Shown here piece by piece: positions 7,875-15,580 of a DNA stretch of 38,105 bases. Within the stretch, counting starts at the first letter, position 1. Each line of letters begins with the position of its first letter. The notes beneath the pieces were generated by a model. That model saw nothing but the letters and a program-made list of their open reading frames with translations, was not told the DNA's origin and did not search any database. The stretch is from Anaerolineae bacterium (GTDB lineage Bacteria; Chloroflexota; Anaerolineae; B4-G1; DUEL01): contig JANXAH010000144.1 in assembly GCA_025062415.1 (NCBI GenBank), positions 1-38,105 of the forward strand. The letters are read 5' to 3'. A program made the position numbers and the translations under genes.

Positions 7875-8386
7875 TGACCGCGGTCGTTCTCCTTCTGGTC
7901 CTGGTCGGGCTGGTGCTGTTGTGGCTGGCCCGACGGCTGCGGGCCCGGACAGGGCTTCCTTCGGGGCGCATTGTCGCCACAGATACGGGACTGTGGCGAC
8001 GGCTGGATCGTCCTCTGTTTTCCCACCGTTACTGCCTGGTCGGTCGGCCCGATTACATCGTTGCCGATGGCGCGGACCTGATCCCGGTGGAAGTCAAGTC
8101 GGCCCGCGCCCCTGCGCGGCCGCACGCTTCCCACATTCTCCAATTGGCCGCATACTGTCTTCTGGTCGCGGAGACCTCCGGGCGCCGTCCTCCCTATGGC
8201 GTGATCCAGTACGCAGACCGAACTTTCCGGATTCCCTATACCCGCGAACTGGAGGAGGAGTTGTTGGCTCTTCTGGAGGAAATGCGGGAGGACCTGGAAG
8301 CGGGCGATGCCCCGCGCCGTCATCAGGACCCTGGCCGCTGCCGGAGGTGCGGCTATCGGGAGGTCTGCGAGCAATCTCTCGTTTGA
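7874..8386 (+). CDS. Membrane-anchored Cas4/Dna2-like PD-(D/E)XK nuclease
   Basis: A 170-residue protein with an N-terminal hydrophobic segment (about residues 4-19) and then a compact PD-(D/E)XK core. Visible elements are GRPDYIV (Asp about 60), VEVKSA (Glu 73, Lys 75) and HILQLAAYCLL with the Gln/Tyr motif of the RecB/Cas4 clade. The C-terminal CRRCGYREVC gives three of the four Fe-S ligands; the fourth could be the Cys in HRYCLVG just before the core, which would be an unusual place. Cas4 proteins are 5'-3' exonucleases working in CRISPR adaptation, but no cas genes or arrays occur here, so this is a stand-alone relative. Coupling with moaA is by overlap (TAATGA). The biological role is unknown. 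Confidence 0.8.
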   Translation: MTAVVLLLVLVGLVLLWLARRLRARTGLPSGRIVATDTGLWRRLDRPLFSHRYCLVGRPDYIVADGADLIPVEVKSARAPARPHASHILQLAAYCLLVAETSGRRPPYGVIQYADRTFRIPYTRELEEELLALLEEMREDLEAGDAPRRHQDPGRCRRCGYREVCEQSLV

Positions 8387-8638
8387 TGGACGCGAAGACG
8401 CCAGGTGCCGGAAAGTGCCTGGCATGTTCGTCCTTCTACAGGGTAAGCACGCAGAATATCTCTGCGAGACCATTTGCGCATCGTCATCTTTTCCTCTCAA
8501 TCGCCCGTGGAATACCGGCAAGGTATAATTTCGCCCAACACGCAGGGAAAAGGCAGGGAAGGGGTGAGGGATTCCGCCATCGGGTAAATGAAGTAATTGA
8601 GTATATCCAGGGCAGGTATAGACAGGGTAGCGGAAGGA
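8387..8638. other. Convergent intergenic region with an orphan TATAAT
   Basis: A 252-bp gap between convergent genes. It holds a weak hairpin (GCCAGG..CCTGGC near 8399-8423) after the nuclease gene and a perfect plus-strand TATAAT at 8524-8529 with no convincing -35. The sequence downstream of the box is A/T-richer than average. No ORF with a ribosome site is seen, and transcription from the box would run antisense to the next gene's 3' end. Confidence 0.4.
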
Positions 8639-10420
8639 TTAAAAATCTCTTCGGGGATAGGTTTGGCGCCAAGGTTCTTCCTTAAAGAAAATAACCACAA
8701 CGGGACGGTCGTAGACGGTGAAACTCTCGTCTAAAGGGGGTAGAGGGAGAAACGGGCGTTTCGGGAGACAGTGAGGATGGGGAACGGGAAGCCCGGCGGC
8801 CCAGAAGGGATTATCGGCCAGCGGGAGTGTGCCCAGAATCAGGGGACGGTGAAAACAGGCTGCGGGAACAAAGCCCAGGTCGCCGGAGAAGAGGCGGCGG
8901 TAGTAGGCGACCGTCCGGGGGAACCGATCGGGCCAGCGCGTTAGGGCACCGTATCCCCGCTGACTGGCGACGATCAGCACATCCGCTTCGGCAAGCATCC
9001 GTTCCATTTTCGCCTCTTTTTCCGGTGTGTCCGGCTCAAAGATCGGGAGGACGCGCACTTCGTAGCCCGTGGGGTCCAGGGGCAGAGGGTGGTCCCAGGC
9101 CTCCACGGCGATGCGGGAGCCCGGCGGGAGATTCTGCCGAATCCAGTCGGACGCCGCAACCCAGGGGTGGGGGAAGCGGTAGGAGGCAACAAGCGCCCCA
9201 GAAAGGGCCCAGGCCGGAAGGAGCGCTGCGAGGGCCAGGGCCACAGCCGGAAGCGCACGAGGTCCCCCCAATCGGGTGACGATCCGGGCACTGTAGACTG
9301 CCAGCACAGGGGTCAGGGGGAGCCAGTACCGGGGAAACTTGACGAACAGGCCGCCGGTAAAAGCGAAGAAGGGAAGCGCCCAGGCCAGCAGAACCCACTC
9401 CGCGCGGGCGGGTGAGCCGCGTGCGGCGCGAACTGTCGCGGCGAACATCCCCCCGAATCCCATCAGCGCCAGCCCAGGACCCATTCCCCAGACCATTTGC
9501 TGGAGGATGGGGTAAAGGTAAGGCAAAGTCCCCCGGTACTGGAGGGTATATGGAACCAGCACAGTTCCCCGGACGAGCGCGCTCTGGGTCTGGAGATTTT
9601 CCCAAAGGTTCGCGAACCGCAGGAGGGCGAAGGGATTGGTGAGGGCAAAAGCGGCTGTTGCGGCGCTCAGAGCGACGGCTCCCAACCGCCACCCGTTCCG
9701 GAGGGTATTCCCCGCAATGCAGGCCATCATCAGTGGCAGGGCCAGCAGGGCGGCACTCGCCTTGCATCCGAGGGCCAGCCCGATCCAGGTCCCTGCCCAA
9801 AGAGCCCATTGCCGTTTCCCGGTCTCCGCCAGGCGAACGGCTCCCAGCAGCGCGCCGGTGGCAAAGAAGGCCAGCCAGGGGTCTACCGTGCCGAAATGGG
9901 CCTGCTGGACGTGGAGCGGCATTCCGGCCAGAAGGGCCGCAGCCAGCCATCCTGCCCGGCGCCCGGCCAGCCGACTGCCCAGCGCGGCGGTCAGGGCGAC
10001 GGTTCCGGTATCCAGAAGGGCCGCCAGCACGCGCGCGGTCCAGAGAGGGTCGCCGGAGTCCTTTGCCAGGGCAACGACATAGACAGGAAGGTGGCCATAG
10101 GGAAACCGGGGGTCCGACGCAAAAGGGTCCAGACGGTCCGGCCAGGCCAGTCGGGCGGCGGTATCCACGATGTGCCGCTCGTCGGGGTGGGCAGCGATCC
10201 CGCCGTCCCATGCCAGCCCGGAAAGCCTCAGGACCAGGGCGGCCCACAGCAACACTGCAGATAAGAGCATCCTTCTCCGCATGCGCAGACCCACTGGAAG
10301 GGGAGAGAGACCGCCCGAAGGGCTGGGGTGGGGTGAGGAAAGGTCCGGAGAGGGGAGGGGGGGCTGCTCATAAACACCCTGTCCCAACGATGTCCGAACC
10401 TCAGTGATCCCACTTGGCAT
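8639..10420 (-). CDS. PMT-type membrane glycosyltransferase
   Basis: A 593-residue multi-TM protein. AAHPDERHIVDTA after the first TM gives the acidic Asp-Glu signature of the protein-mannosyltransferase/ArnT clan. It is followed by FPYGHLPVYVVAL, about ten hydrophobic segments, and a C-terminal domain with GSRIAVEAWDHPLPL. It probably transfers a sugar from a polyprenyl-phosphate donor outside the membrane. The first 45 residues (PPLPSPDLSSPHPSPSGGLSP) are read from C/T-rich repeat DNA and look non-native. An inner start, MRRRMLLSAVLL at 10282, leads straight into the first TM but has no clear ribosome site, whereas the ATG at 10420 has GGGGGA close by. Cellular partner and substrate are unknown. 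Confidence 0.83.
   Translation of the reverse strand: MPSGITEVRTSLGQGVYEQPPLPSPDLSSPHPSPSGGLSPLPVGLRMRRRMLLSAVLLWAALVLRLSGLAWDGGIAAHPDERHIVDTAARLAWPDRLDPFASDPRFPYGHLPVYVVALAKDSGDPLWTARVLAALLDTGTVALTAALGSRLAGRRAGWLAAALLAGMPLHVQQAHFGTVDPWLAFFATGALLGAVRLAETGKRQWALWAGTWIGLALGCKASAALLALPLMMACIAGNTLRNGWRLGAVALSAATAAFALTNPFALLRFANLWENLQTQSALVRGTVLVPYTLQYRGTLPYLYPILQQMVWGMGPGLALMGFGGMFAATVRAARGSPARAEWVLLAWALPFFAFTGGLFVKFPRYWLPLTPVLAVYSARIVTRLGGPRALPAVALALAALLPAWALSGALVASYRFPHPWVAASDWIRQNLPPGSRIAVEAWDHPLPLDPTGYEVRVLPIFEPDTPEKEAKMERMLAEADVLIVASQRGYGALTRWPDRFPRTVAYYRRLFSGDLGFVPAACFHRPLILGTLPLADNPFWAAGLPVPHPHCLPKRPFLPLPPLDESFTVYDRPVVVIFFKEEPWRQTYPRRDF
10283..10372. repeat. C/T-rich repeat forming the N-terminus of a glycosyltransferase ORF
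   Basis: On the minus strand this reads as CCTCCCCTCTCC...CTCACCCCACCCC...CTCTCTCCCCTTCC, similar in words and composition to the palindromic element at 3329-3423. It encodes a Pro/Ser-rich low-complexity leader before the first TM segment. Confidence 0.5.
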
Positions 10421-10429
10421 TTTCCCCCG

Positions 10430-10458
10430 ATTATGCTATCGTTAGAGCGTGCCTGAAA
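10430..10458 (-). promoter_or_regulatory. Putative promoter of the 8639-10420 glycosyltransferase
   Basis: Minus strand TTTCAG, 17 nt, CATAAT. The -10 box ends only about 10 nt from ATG 10420, so a transcript starting here would be almost leaderless for that start or would favour the inner ATG at 10282. The -35 hexamer lies in the end of the inverted-repeat element at 10441-10600. Confidence 0.3.
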
Positions 10459-10600
10459 AATGCTGAAGGCCGTGTAGCGCACGCTGTTAGCCTGTGATGG
10501 GTGGCCTGAAACAGCCTCCTGACGAACGTCCACAGACCTGGCAGTCTGCGCTACAGCGCTGGAGTCCCCGGAGAAACCGAGTTTTCAGACCTGCTCTTAC
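10441..10600. repeat. 160-bp imperfect inverted-repeat element (MITE-like)
   Basis: The outer ends GTTAGAGCGTGCCTGAAAAA and (reverse complement of the right end) GTAAGAGCAGGTCTGAAAAC match at 15 of 20 positions. Inner arms at 10473-10496 and 10531-10555 both begin TGTAGCGCA and end CTGTG. The element fills the divergent gap between the glycosyltransferase and the DNA methyltransferase and carries no ORF. This is the architecture of a non-autonomous palindromic mobile element; no target-site duplication was clear. Confidence 0.6.
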
Positions 10601-10608
10601 AAGGCGCG

Positions 10609-11433
10609 ATGAAGCGGCTCTCCTATTCCGACATTGACCTTTCCCGCTGGCGGGAGTACGGCCACATCTGGACGGACTCCCTCTGGATCATTGAGGCCCG
10701 GGACCGGACCGGGGGACATCAACTGGACTATCACGGCAACTTCGTCCCCCAGATCGCCACCCAGACCTACCTGCGCTACACCCGGGAGAACGACGTCGTC
10801 CTGGACCTCTTTCTGGGCTCGGGGACCAGCGCTGTAGAGGCCGTCCGACTGAACCGTCGTTTCGTGGGCGTGGAACTCCAGCCCGACTTGGTCGCCTATG
10901 TCCAGGCCAAAATCCGGGAACTGGAGAACCACCACGGCGCTCCCCTGTTGGGCCGCCGCGTCCACATCCTCCAGGGAGATAGCACCCAAGAGGAGACTGC
11001 GGAGCGGATACGGGAGGCCCTGACCCGAATGGGGGAGTCCGCCGTCCACCTGCTGGTCCTTCATCCCCCGTACCACGACATCATCCGGTTCTCCGCCGAC
11101 CCGGCGGATCTCTCCAATGCTCCGGACCTCCCGACCTTCCTGGACCGCTTTGAGAAGAGCGTGCGTTTGGGGACGGCACTTCTGGCTCCTGGGCGGTTCG
11201 TCGTCCTGGTCATTGGCGACAAATACAACCGGGGGGAACTGATTCCCCTGGGATTTTACTGCTTCCAGCGGTGTCAGCAAGTCGGGTTGATCCCTAAAGC
11301 CATCGTCGTCAAAAACATCACGGGGAACGAGCGGGGGAAGGGCCGCGCGACCAACCTCTGGCGCTATCGGGCCCTGGCGGGAGGGTACTACATCTTCAAG
11401 CACGAGTACGTCGTCATTTTCCAGAAACGATGA
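10609..11433 (+). CDS. Orphan DNA methyltransferase (N4-cytosine/N6-adenine type)
   Basis: A 274-residue protein of the SAM-dependent N4/N6 DNA methylase fold. VVLDLFLGSGTSAVEA (about residues 63-78) is motif I for SAM binding, with RFVGVEL as the following acidic strand. LLVLHPPYHDII (about 149-160) occupies the catalytic motif IV position but reads HPPY rather than the usual (D/N/S)PPY. VIGDKY and the C-terminal YYIFKHEYVVIFQKR are typical of the family. No restriction endonuclease or specificity subunit is adjacent, so it is likely solitary. It starts 9 bp after the inverted-repeat element, and its stop overlaps the CAP gene by 4 nt (ATGA), so they are cotranscribed. Target sequence and methyl position cannot be told from sequence. 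Confidence 0.83.
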   Translation: MKRLSYSDIDLSRWREYGHIWTDSLWIIEARDRTGGHQLDYHGNFVPQIATQTYLRYTRENDVVLDLFLGSGTSAVEAVRLNRRFVGVELQPDLVAYVQAKIRELENHHGAPLLGRRVHILQGDSTQEETAERIREALTRMGESAVHLLVLHPPYHDIIRFSADPADLSNAPDLPTFLDRFEKSVRLGTALLAPGRFVVLVIGDKYNRGELIPLGFYCFQRCQQVGLIPKAIVVKNITGNERGKGRATNLWRYRALAGGYYIFKHEYVVIFQKR

Positions 11434-12557
11434 GGAACGCGTTCACCGTTTCCCTACTGTTGATTCTTCTGACCGGGCTGATGCTGGCCCCGGCGCCAAT
11501 GGCAGCCCAGGAGGGACCGGCGACCCAACTCTATACTCTTGTCAACAAGGCCCGGCTGGATAACGGTCTGGCGCCATACGGCTGGTCCACTCTGCTGGCA
11601 GCAGCGGCCCAGCGCCACGCCGACGACCTGGCGGCTAACCGTCGGGCCTCTCACACCGGCTCCGACGGCTCCACCCCTGCCCAGCGCATCCTTCAGGCCG
11701 GCTACGTGGCGTGGGGAAACGGGGCCGTTGTGGGAGAGAACTTCTGGACCGGGACAGGCTCTCCGGAGGACGTGCTGGAATGGTTCCTGGGCGACCCGCC
11801 CCACCGGGCGAACATCCTCAGCGAGCGCTACCGGGAAATCGGGATCGGCTTTGCCAGGGATAGTGAAGGTCGGGTCTATTACGTTCTGGACTTCGGCGCG
11901 CGGCCCAATGTGCTCCCCGTATTCATCAACGACGGCGCTGCGACAACAGATTCCCCCCAGGTTGCTGTCCGACTCACCAACGAGGAGGCCTATCCCCAGG
12001 GAGAGGGAAACGCCTACATGGGGCGGGCTGTGGAGGTCCGGCTCAGCAACACCCCCGATTTTTCTGGCGCAGTCTGGCAACTGTGGGAGCCGCTGATTCC
12101 GTGGACGATTCCCGCCGAGCCGGGAGAACACTGGGTCTACGTCCAGTTCCGGGACGCTGCAGGTCGCATGGCGGGGTCTGCCGACAGCATCCTGCTGGTC
12201 CTTGGACCAGGGACGCCGACCGCGCCCGCAGTCCCCCCCACAATTCCTCCCGCGCCGACCGCGACCCCCGTCCCGATGCCGGTGCCGACGGCTGTTCCGA
12301 GTCCCACTCCGTTCCCTACCCCATTGCCGACGGAACTCCCCTCTGCGACGAGGCCCCCTGTTTCTCCGGTCTCAGGACCCATCTCCTCTCCGTCGCCCAT
12401 CGTCGTACGGACGCCTTTTCCCACCTGGACGCCCCTCCCGCCTCTCACTTCCGAAGGGGAACCGGAGACTCGCTCCCCGCTGGGGCTCCTTTTCACCCTT
12501 CAGGGGCTGGCACTCCTTCTGGGCATCTACCTTGCCCTGCGGCGGCGACCGACCTGA
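11430..12557 (+). CDS. Secreted, membrane-anchored CAP (SCP/PR-1) domain protein
   Basis: A 375-residue protein. The N-terminal signal peptide is MRNAFTVSLLLILLTGLMLA, with cleavage likely near PMA-AQ. The CAP domain covers about residues 33-156, with AAAAQRHADDL, GENFW, PPHRANIL and EIGIGFA. A second beta-rich segment (about 160-265) precedes a Pro/Thr/Ala linker of P-T-P-V-P type (about 268-340), and a hydrophobic helix followed by RRRPT forms a C-terminal membrane anchor. It therefore sits outside the cell, tethered to the membrane with its head on a stalk. The function of bacterial CAP domains is mostly unknown. Translation is coupled to the methyltransferase through the ATGA overlap. Confidence 0.9.
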   Translation: MRNAFTVSLLLILLTGLMLAPAPMAAQEGPATQLYTLVNKARLDNGLAPYGWSTLLAAAAQRHADDLAANRRASHTGSDGSTPAQRILQAGYVAWGNGAVVGENFWTGTGSPEDVLEWFLGDPPHRANILSERYREIGIGFARDSEGRVYYVLDFGARPNVLPVFINDGAATTDSPQVAVRLTNEEAYPQGEGNAYMGRAVEVRLSNTPDFSGAVWQLWEPLIPWTIPAEPGEHWVYVQFRDAAGRMAGSADSILLVLGPGTPTAPAVPPTIPPAPTATPVPMPVPTAVPSPTPFPTPLPTELPSATRPPVSPVSGPISSPSPIVVRTPFPTWTPLPPLTSEGEPETRSPLGLLFTLQGLALLLGIYLALRRRPT

Positions 12558-12580
12558 CACCCTCTGCTGGGAGCAGGAGA

Positions 12581-13411
12581 ATGACTGTGCCCTTCCACGA
12601 TTTTGGCGGCGATGGCCCGTTGGTCCACTTTGCCCATGCCAACGGCTTTCCCCCTGCGACCTACCGCCCCTTTATTGCGACGCTGACGGACCGATACCAC
12701 GTGATCGGATTGCCCGCCCGGCCCTTGTGGCCTGGGAGCCGTCCAGAGGAAATTTCGGGCTGGCATCCGATGGCGGAGGACCTAATTCGTGCCCTGGATG
12801 GGCTGAAGGCTCGGGGAATTTTTGGAGTTGGGCACTCTATGGGTGGAGTGCTGACCCTCTGGGCGGCTATCCAGCGATCAGACCTTTTTCGGGCTGTTGT
12901 CCTGATAGACCCGGTCATTCTGCCACCGCATTACCTCTGGGTGGCGCGTGCGATGCGGCGGCTGGGGCTTGTCTATCGGCACTCGCTGATCTGGAGGACC
13001 CTGCGCCGCCGCCGGACCTGGCCCGATCGGAAGGCCTGCTTCCGGTACTTTCGGGAGAAGCCCTTCTTTGCCCGCTGGCCCGACGAGAGCCTCTGGGCCT
13101 ATGTGGAGGCCGGGACGCGGGAGCGTCCGGAGGGCGGGGTGGAACTGGTCTATTCGCCGGAGTGGGAGGCCCGCATTTTTGCCCTGATCCCGACCGACGT
13201 CTGGAGAGCGGTGCCGCGCCTGCGGACTCCGGCGCTGGTTGTTCGGGGCGCGCATTCGGGGACTTTCCGGCCCCAGGCGATGGCGCGGATGCAACGGCTG
13301 TTGCCCGGAGCCCGCTACTGTGTCGTTCCCGACGCAGGCCATATGGTCCCGCTGGAGCGTCCGGTGGAGACAGGGGCCATCGTCCGGGCCTTTCTGGGAG
13401 AGTTTGCGTAG
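12581..13411 (+). CDS. Alpha/beta hydrolase, HANGF subfamily
   Basis: A 276-residue soluble hydrolase-fold protein. FAHANGFPPATYRPF forms the oxyanion region of a subfamily with HANGF in place of HGxG. GHSMGG (about residues 87-92) carries the nucleophile Ser, and DAGHMVPLERP carries the terminal His. The usual catalytic-acid position reads VVRGAHSGTF, with Gly where an Asp is often found, so the acid may be supplied elsewhere or activity may be altered. Start at ATG 12581, preceded by GGGAGCAGGAGA; the ORF track extends it in error through the CAP gene. It lies 23 nt after the CAP gene and 24 nt before a second hydrolase, probably one operon. Substrate unknown. Confidence 0.87.
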   Translation: MTVPFHDFGGDGPLVHFAHANGFPPATYRPFIATLTDRYHVIGLPARPLWPGSRPEEISGWHPMAEDLIRALDGLKARGIFGVGHSMGGVLTLWAAIQRSDLFRAVVLIDPVILPPHYLWVARAMRRLGLVYRHSLIWRTLRRRRTWPDRKACFRYFREKPFFARWPDESLWAYVEAGTRERPEGGVELVYSPEWEARIFALIPTDVWRAVPRLRTPALVVRGAHSGTFRPQAMARMQRLLPGARYCVVPDAGHMVPLERPVETGAIVRAFLGEFA

Positions 13412-13435
13412 CGCTCAAGGTGCAAGGAGGGAACA

Positions 13436-14191
13436 ATGCCGTATGTGGAAGCCCGAGGCACACAGATTTTCTACACCCAGTATGGCCGAGAGGGAAAAGC
13501 CCTGGTCCTGATCCACGGCGCAGGGGGCAGCCACCTGCACTGGCCATCCCCGTTGCGGCGCCTTCCCGGGGCGCGGGTCTACGCCATAGACCTGCCGGGC
13601 CACGGGAGATCCAGTGGCCCGGGACGGACGGCCATTGAGGAATATGCTGCCGACGTGGCCGGATTCCTGGACGGGGTAGGGCTGGCCCAGGCCATTCTGG
13701 TTGGGCATTCTATGGGAGGGGCCATCGCCCAGACCATGGCGCTGCGGTATCCGGAACGGGTCGCCGGACTGGTGCTGGTAGGGACAGGGGCCCGGCTGCG
13801 GGTCTCCCCGCTCCTTCTGGAGGGAATCCTCCAGAACTTCCAGGGTGTCCTGAGCCTGATGGACGATTGGGCCTGGGGGCCGGGAACATCCCCCGAACTG
13901 GTGGAGCGAGGGCGCCGGATGCTGGCGCGCGTAGACCCCCAGGTGCTCTGGGGGGATTTTGCCGCCTGCGACCGATTTGACGTGCGCGATCAGGTCGGAG
14001 AGATCCGCGTTCCAACGCTGGTCATCACCGGTTCCGAGGACCGGATGACGCCGCCCAAGTTTGCCCAGTGGCTCCAGGAGCACATCCCCAACGCCCGCCT
14101 GGTTCTGGTGGAGGGTGCGGGGCACATGGTGATGCTGGAGAAACCAGAGGAGGTCGCAGCCCAGATCCGGGATTGGTTGCAGGCGTTGTAG
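13436..14191 (+). CDS. Alpha/beta hydrolase
   Basis: A 251-residue alpha/beta hydrolase with a complete triad pattern. LIHGAGGSHLHW is the oxyanion loop, GHSMGGAIAQ holds the nucleophile Ser (about residue 87), VITGSEDRMTPP the acid Asp, and EGAGHMVMLEKP the His. No signal peptide, so cytoplasmic. AAGGAGGGAACA gives a strong ribosome site. It is not a close duplicate of the hydrolase just upstream; the two share only the fold. It is the last gene of the methyltransferase-CAP-hydrolase run. Its final codons and TAG lie within a 38-nt perfect palindrome shared with rho on the opposite strand. Esterase, lactonase and C-C hydrolase are all possible. Confidence 0.9.
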   Translation: MPYVEARGTQIFYTQYGREGKALVLIHGAGGSHLHWPSPLRRLPGARVYAIDLPGHGRSSGPGRTAIEEYAADVAGFLDGVGLAQAILVGHSMGGAIAQTMALRYPERVAGLVLVGTGARLRVSPLLLEGILQNFQGVLSLMDDWAWGPGTSPELVERGRRMLARVDPQVLWGDFAACDRFDVRDQVGEIRVPTLVITGSEDRMTPPKFAQWLQEHIPNARLVLVEGAGHMVMLEKPEEVAAQIRDWLQAL

Positions 14192-14220
14192 GACAACTGC
14201 GCGCAGTTGTCCTACAACGC
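14183..14220. terminator. 38-nt perfect palindrome, bidirectional terminator between convergent genes
   Basis: The palindrome is perfect over 38 nt, centred on GCGC, with arms GCGTTGTAGGACAACTGC on each strand. It contains the GCG TTG TAG end of both convergent genes, so both proteins end in Ala-Leu-stop. There is no long T tract on either side, so termination may rely on the hairpin and on Rho. Confidence 0.8.
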
Positions 14221-15558
14221 TTCCTTCAGCGTATCCAGGAACTCCTTGTTGTTCCGGGTGCGGGCGAGGTGCTGGAGCACAGCCTCGGTCACAGTCGTTA
14301 AGTCGTAGCCTGCTCCGGCGGGCGGCGGGGCCAGCATCTGGGAAACCATCTTCCGCATCAGCCACACCTTCTGGAGCGTCTCTGCGTCCAAGAGCAACTC
14401 CTCCCGACGAGTGCCCGACCGCTCTATGTCAATAGCGGGGAAGATGCGCCGTTCCTGGAGCCGCCGGCTGAGGTGGAGTTCCATATTGCCCGTGCCCTTG
14501 AACTCCTCGTAAATCATATCGTCCATCCGACTCCCGGTGTCTATCAGGCACGTGGCGATAATGGTCAGGCTTCCTCCCTCCTCCAGGTTGCGGGCCGCGC
14601 CGAAGAAACTCTTGGGCGGATACAGCGCCGCAGGGTCCAGACCGCCGGAGAGAGTGCGCCCACTGGGCTGGACGACCAGGTTGTAGGCCCGGGCCAGGCG
14701 GGTGATGCTATCCAGCAGGATGACCACGTCTTGCCCGCATTCCACCAGCCGCTTAGCCCGCTCCAGCGCCATCTCTGCGACTTTGGTGTGGTTCTGGACC
14801 GGCTCGTCAAAGGTAGAACTGATGACCTCCGCCTCCACCGACCGATCCATATCGGTGACCTCTTCCGGCCGTTCCCCGATGAGGACAACCATCAGGTGGA
14901 CTTCGGGGTGATTTTTAGTGATGCCGTTGGCGATGTGTTTGAGGACGGTTGTCTTCCCGGCCTTGGGCGGAGAGACGATAAGCCCGCGCTGGCCCTTCCC
15001 GATAGGCGCAATCAGGCTGATCAGCCGGGTGGTCAGGTTGTAGCGGTCGGTCTCAATAATCAGGCGCTTGTTGGGGAAGATGGGCGTTAACCGCTCAAAG
15101 CGGGGCCGCTGCCGGGCCAGTTCCGGGTCCATCCCGTTGACGGCCTCCACCCGCAGCAGGCTATAGTAGCGCTCGTTCTCCTTTGGGGGCCGGACCTGCC
15201 CGACGACCATATCGCCGTTGCGCAGGCCAAACCGACGAATCTGGGAAAGGGAAACGTAAACATCGTCGGGGCCGGGCAGGTAATTCTTCCCACGCAGGAA
15301 TCCCACCCCCTCTTCCGGAACAATCTCCAGCACACCTCCGCGGAAGGTATATCCCTCCCGCTCCGCCTTCGCTTGCAGGATGCGCAGGATCAGGTCGTCC
15401 TTTTTCAGGCGACTGTAGCCAGAAACCCCCATCTCCCGCGCCAGTTCCCGCAATTCGGCGAGGGTCATTTTCTCCAGGTCCCCCAGGTCTAACTCCAGGG
15501 GAGGAGCGTGGACTTCGGTCGTTTCTTCTACGGTTGTGGACGCAATCGGTTCGTCCAT
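14212..15558 (-). CDS. rho: Transcription termination factor Rho
   Basis: A hexameric RNA-dependent ATPase/helicase that ends transcription. The 448-residue protein has an N-terminal Rho_N helical domain ([18 protein letters not shown]), an S1/cold-shock-like RNA-binding domain ([15 protein letters not shown]...[14 protein letters not shown]), and the ATPase core with Walker [10 protein letters not shown], Walker [18 protein letters not shown] and the Q-loop/R-loop region [18 protein letters not shown] start at MDEPIAS (ATG 15558), with GGAGG 7 nt upstream, not at the TTG of the ORF track. It follows fbp by 22 nt on the same strand. The C-terminus is encoded inside the palindrome shared with the convergent hydrolase. 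Confidence 0.97.
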   Translation of the reverse strand: MDEPIASTTVEETTEVHAPPLELDLGDLEKMTLAELRELAREMGVSGYSRLKKDDLILRILQAKAEREGYTFRGGVLEIVPEEGVGFLRGKNYLPGPDDVYVSLSQIRRFGLRNGDMVVGQVRPPKENERYYSLLRVEAVNGMDPELARQRPRFERLTPIFPNKRLIIETDRYNLTTRLISLIAPIGKGQRGLIVSPPKAGKTTVLKHIANGITKNHPEVHLMVVLIGERPEEVTDMDRSVEAEVISSTFDEPVQNHTKVAEMALERAKRLVECGQDVVILLDSITRLARAYNLVVQPSGRTLSGGLDPAALYPPKSFFGAARNLEEGGSLTIIATCLIDTGSRMDDMIYEEFKGTGNMELHLSRRLQERRIFPAIDIERSGTRREELLLDAETLQKVWLMRKMVSQMLAPPPAGAGYDLTTVTEAVLQHLARTRNNKEFLDTLKEAL

Positions 15559-15580
15559 CCCAAACCTCCGTAGGAAAGGG

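Noticed and set aside
7874-8386. CRISPR-associated Cas4 of a CRISPR locus
   Set aside because: No repeat-spacer array or other cas gene is present, and the protein has a TM anchor.
7921-8685. Plus-strand 254-aa ORF
   Set aside because: It is a shifted frame of the Cas4-like gene running into the intergenic region; no domain is seen.
12202-13638. Plus-strand 478-aa ORF over the CAP tail and hydrolase
   Set aside because: It is an off-frame reading. The two hydrolase frames with intact motifs are the real genes.
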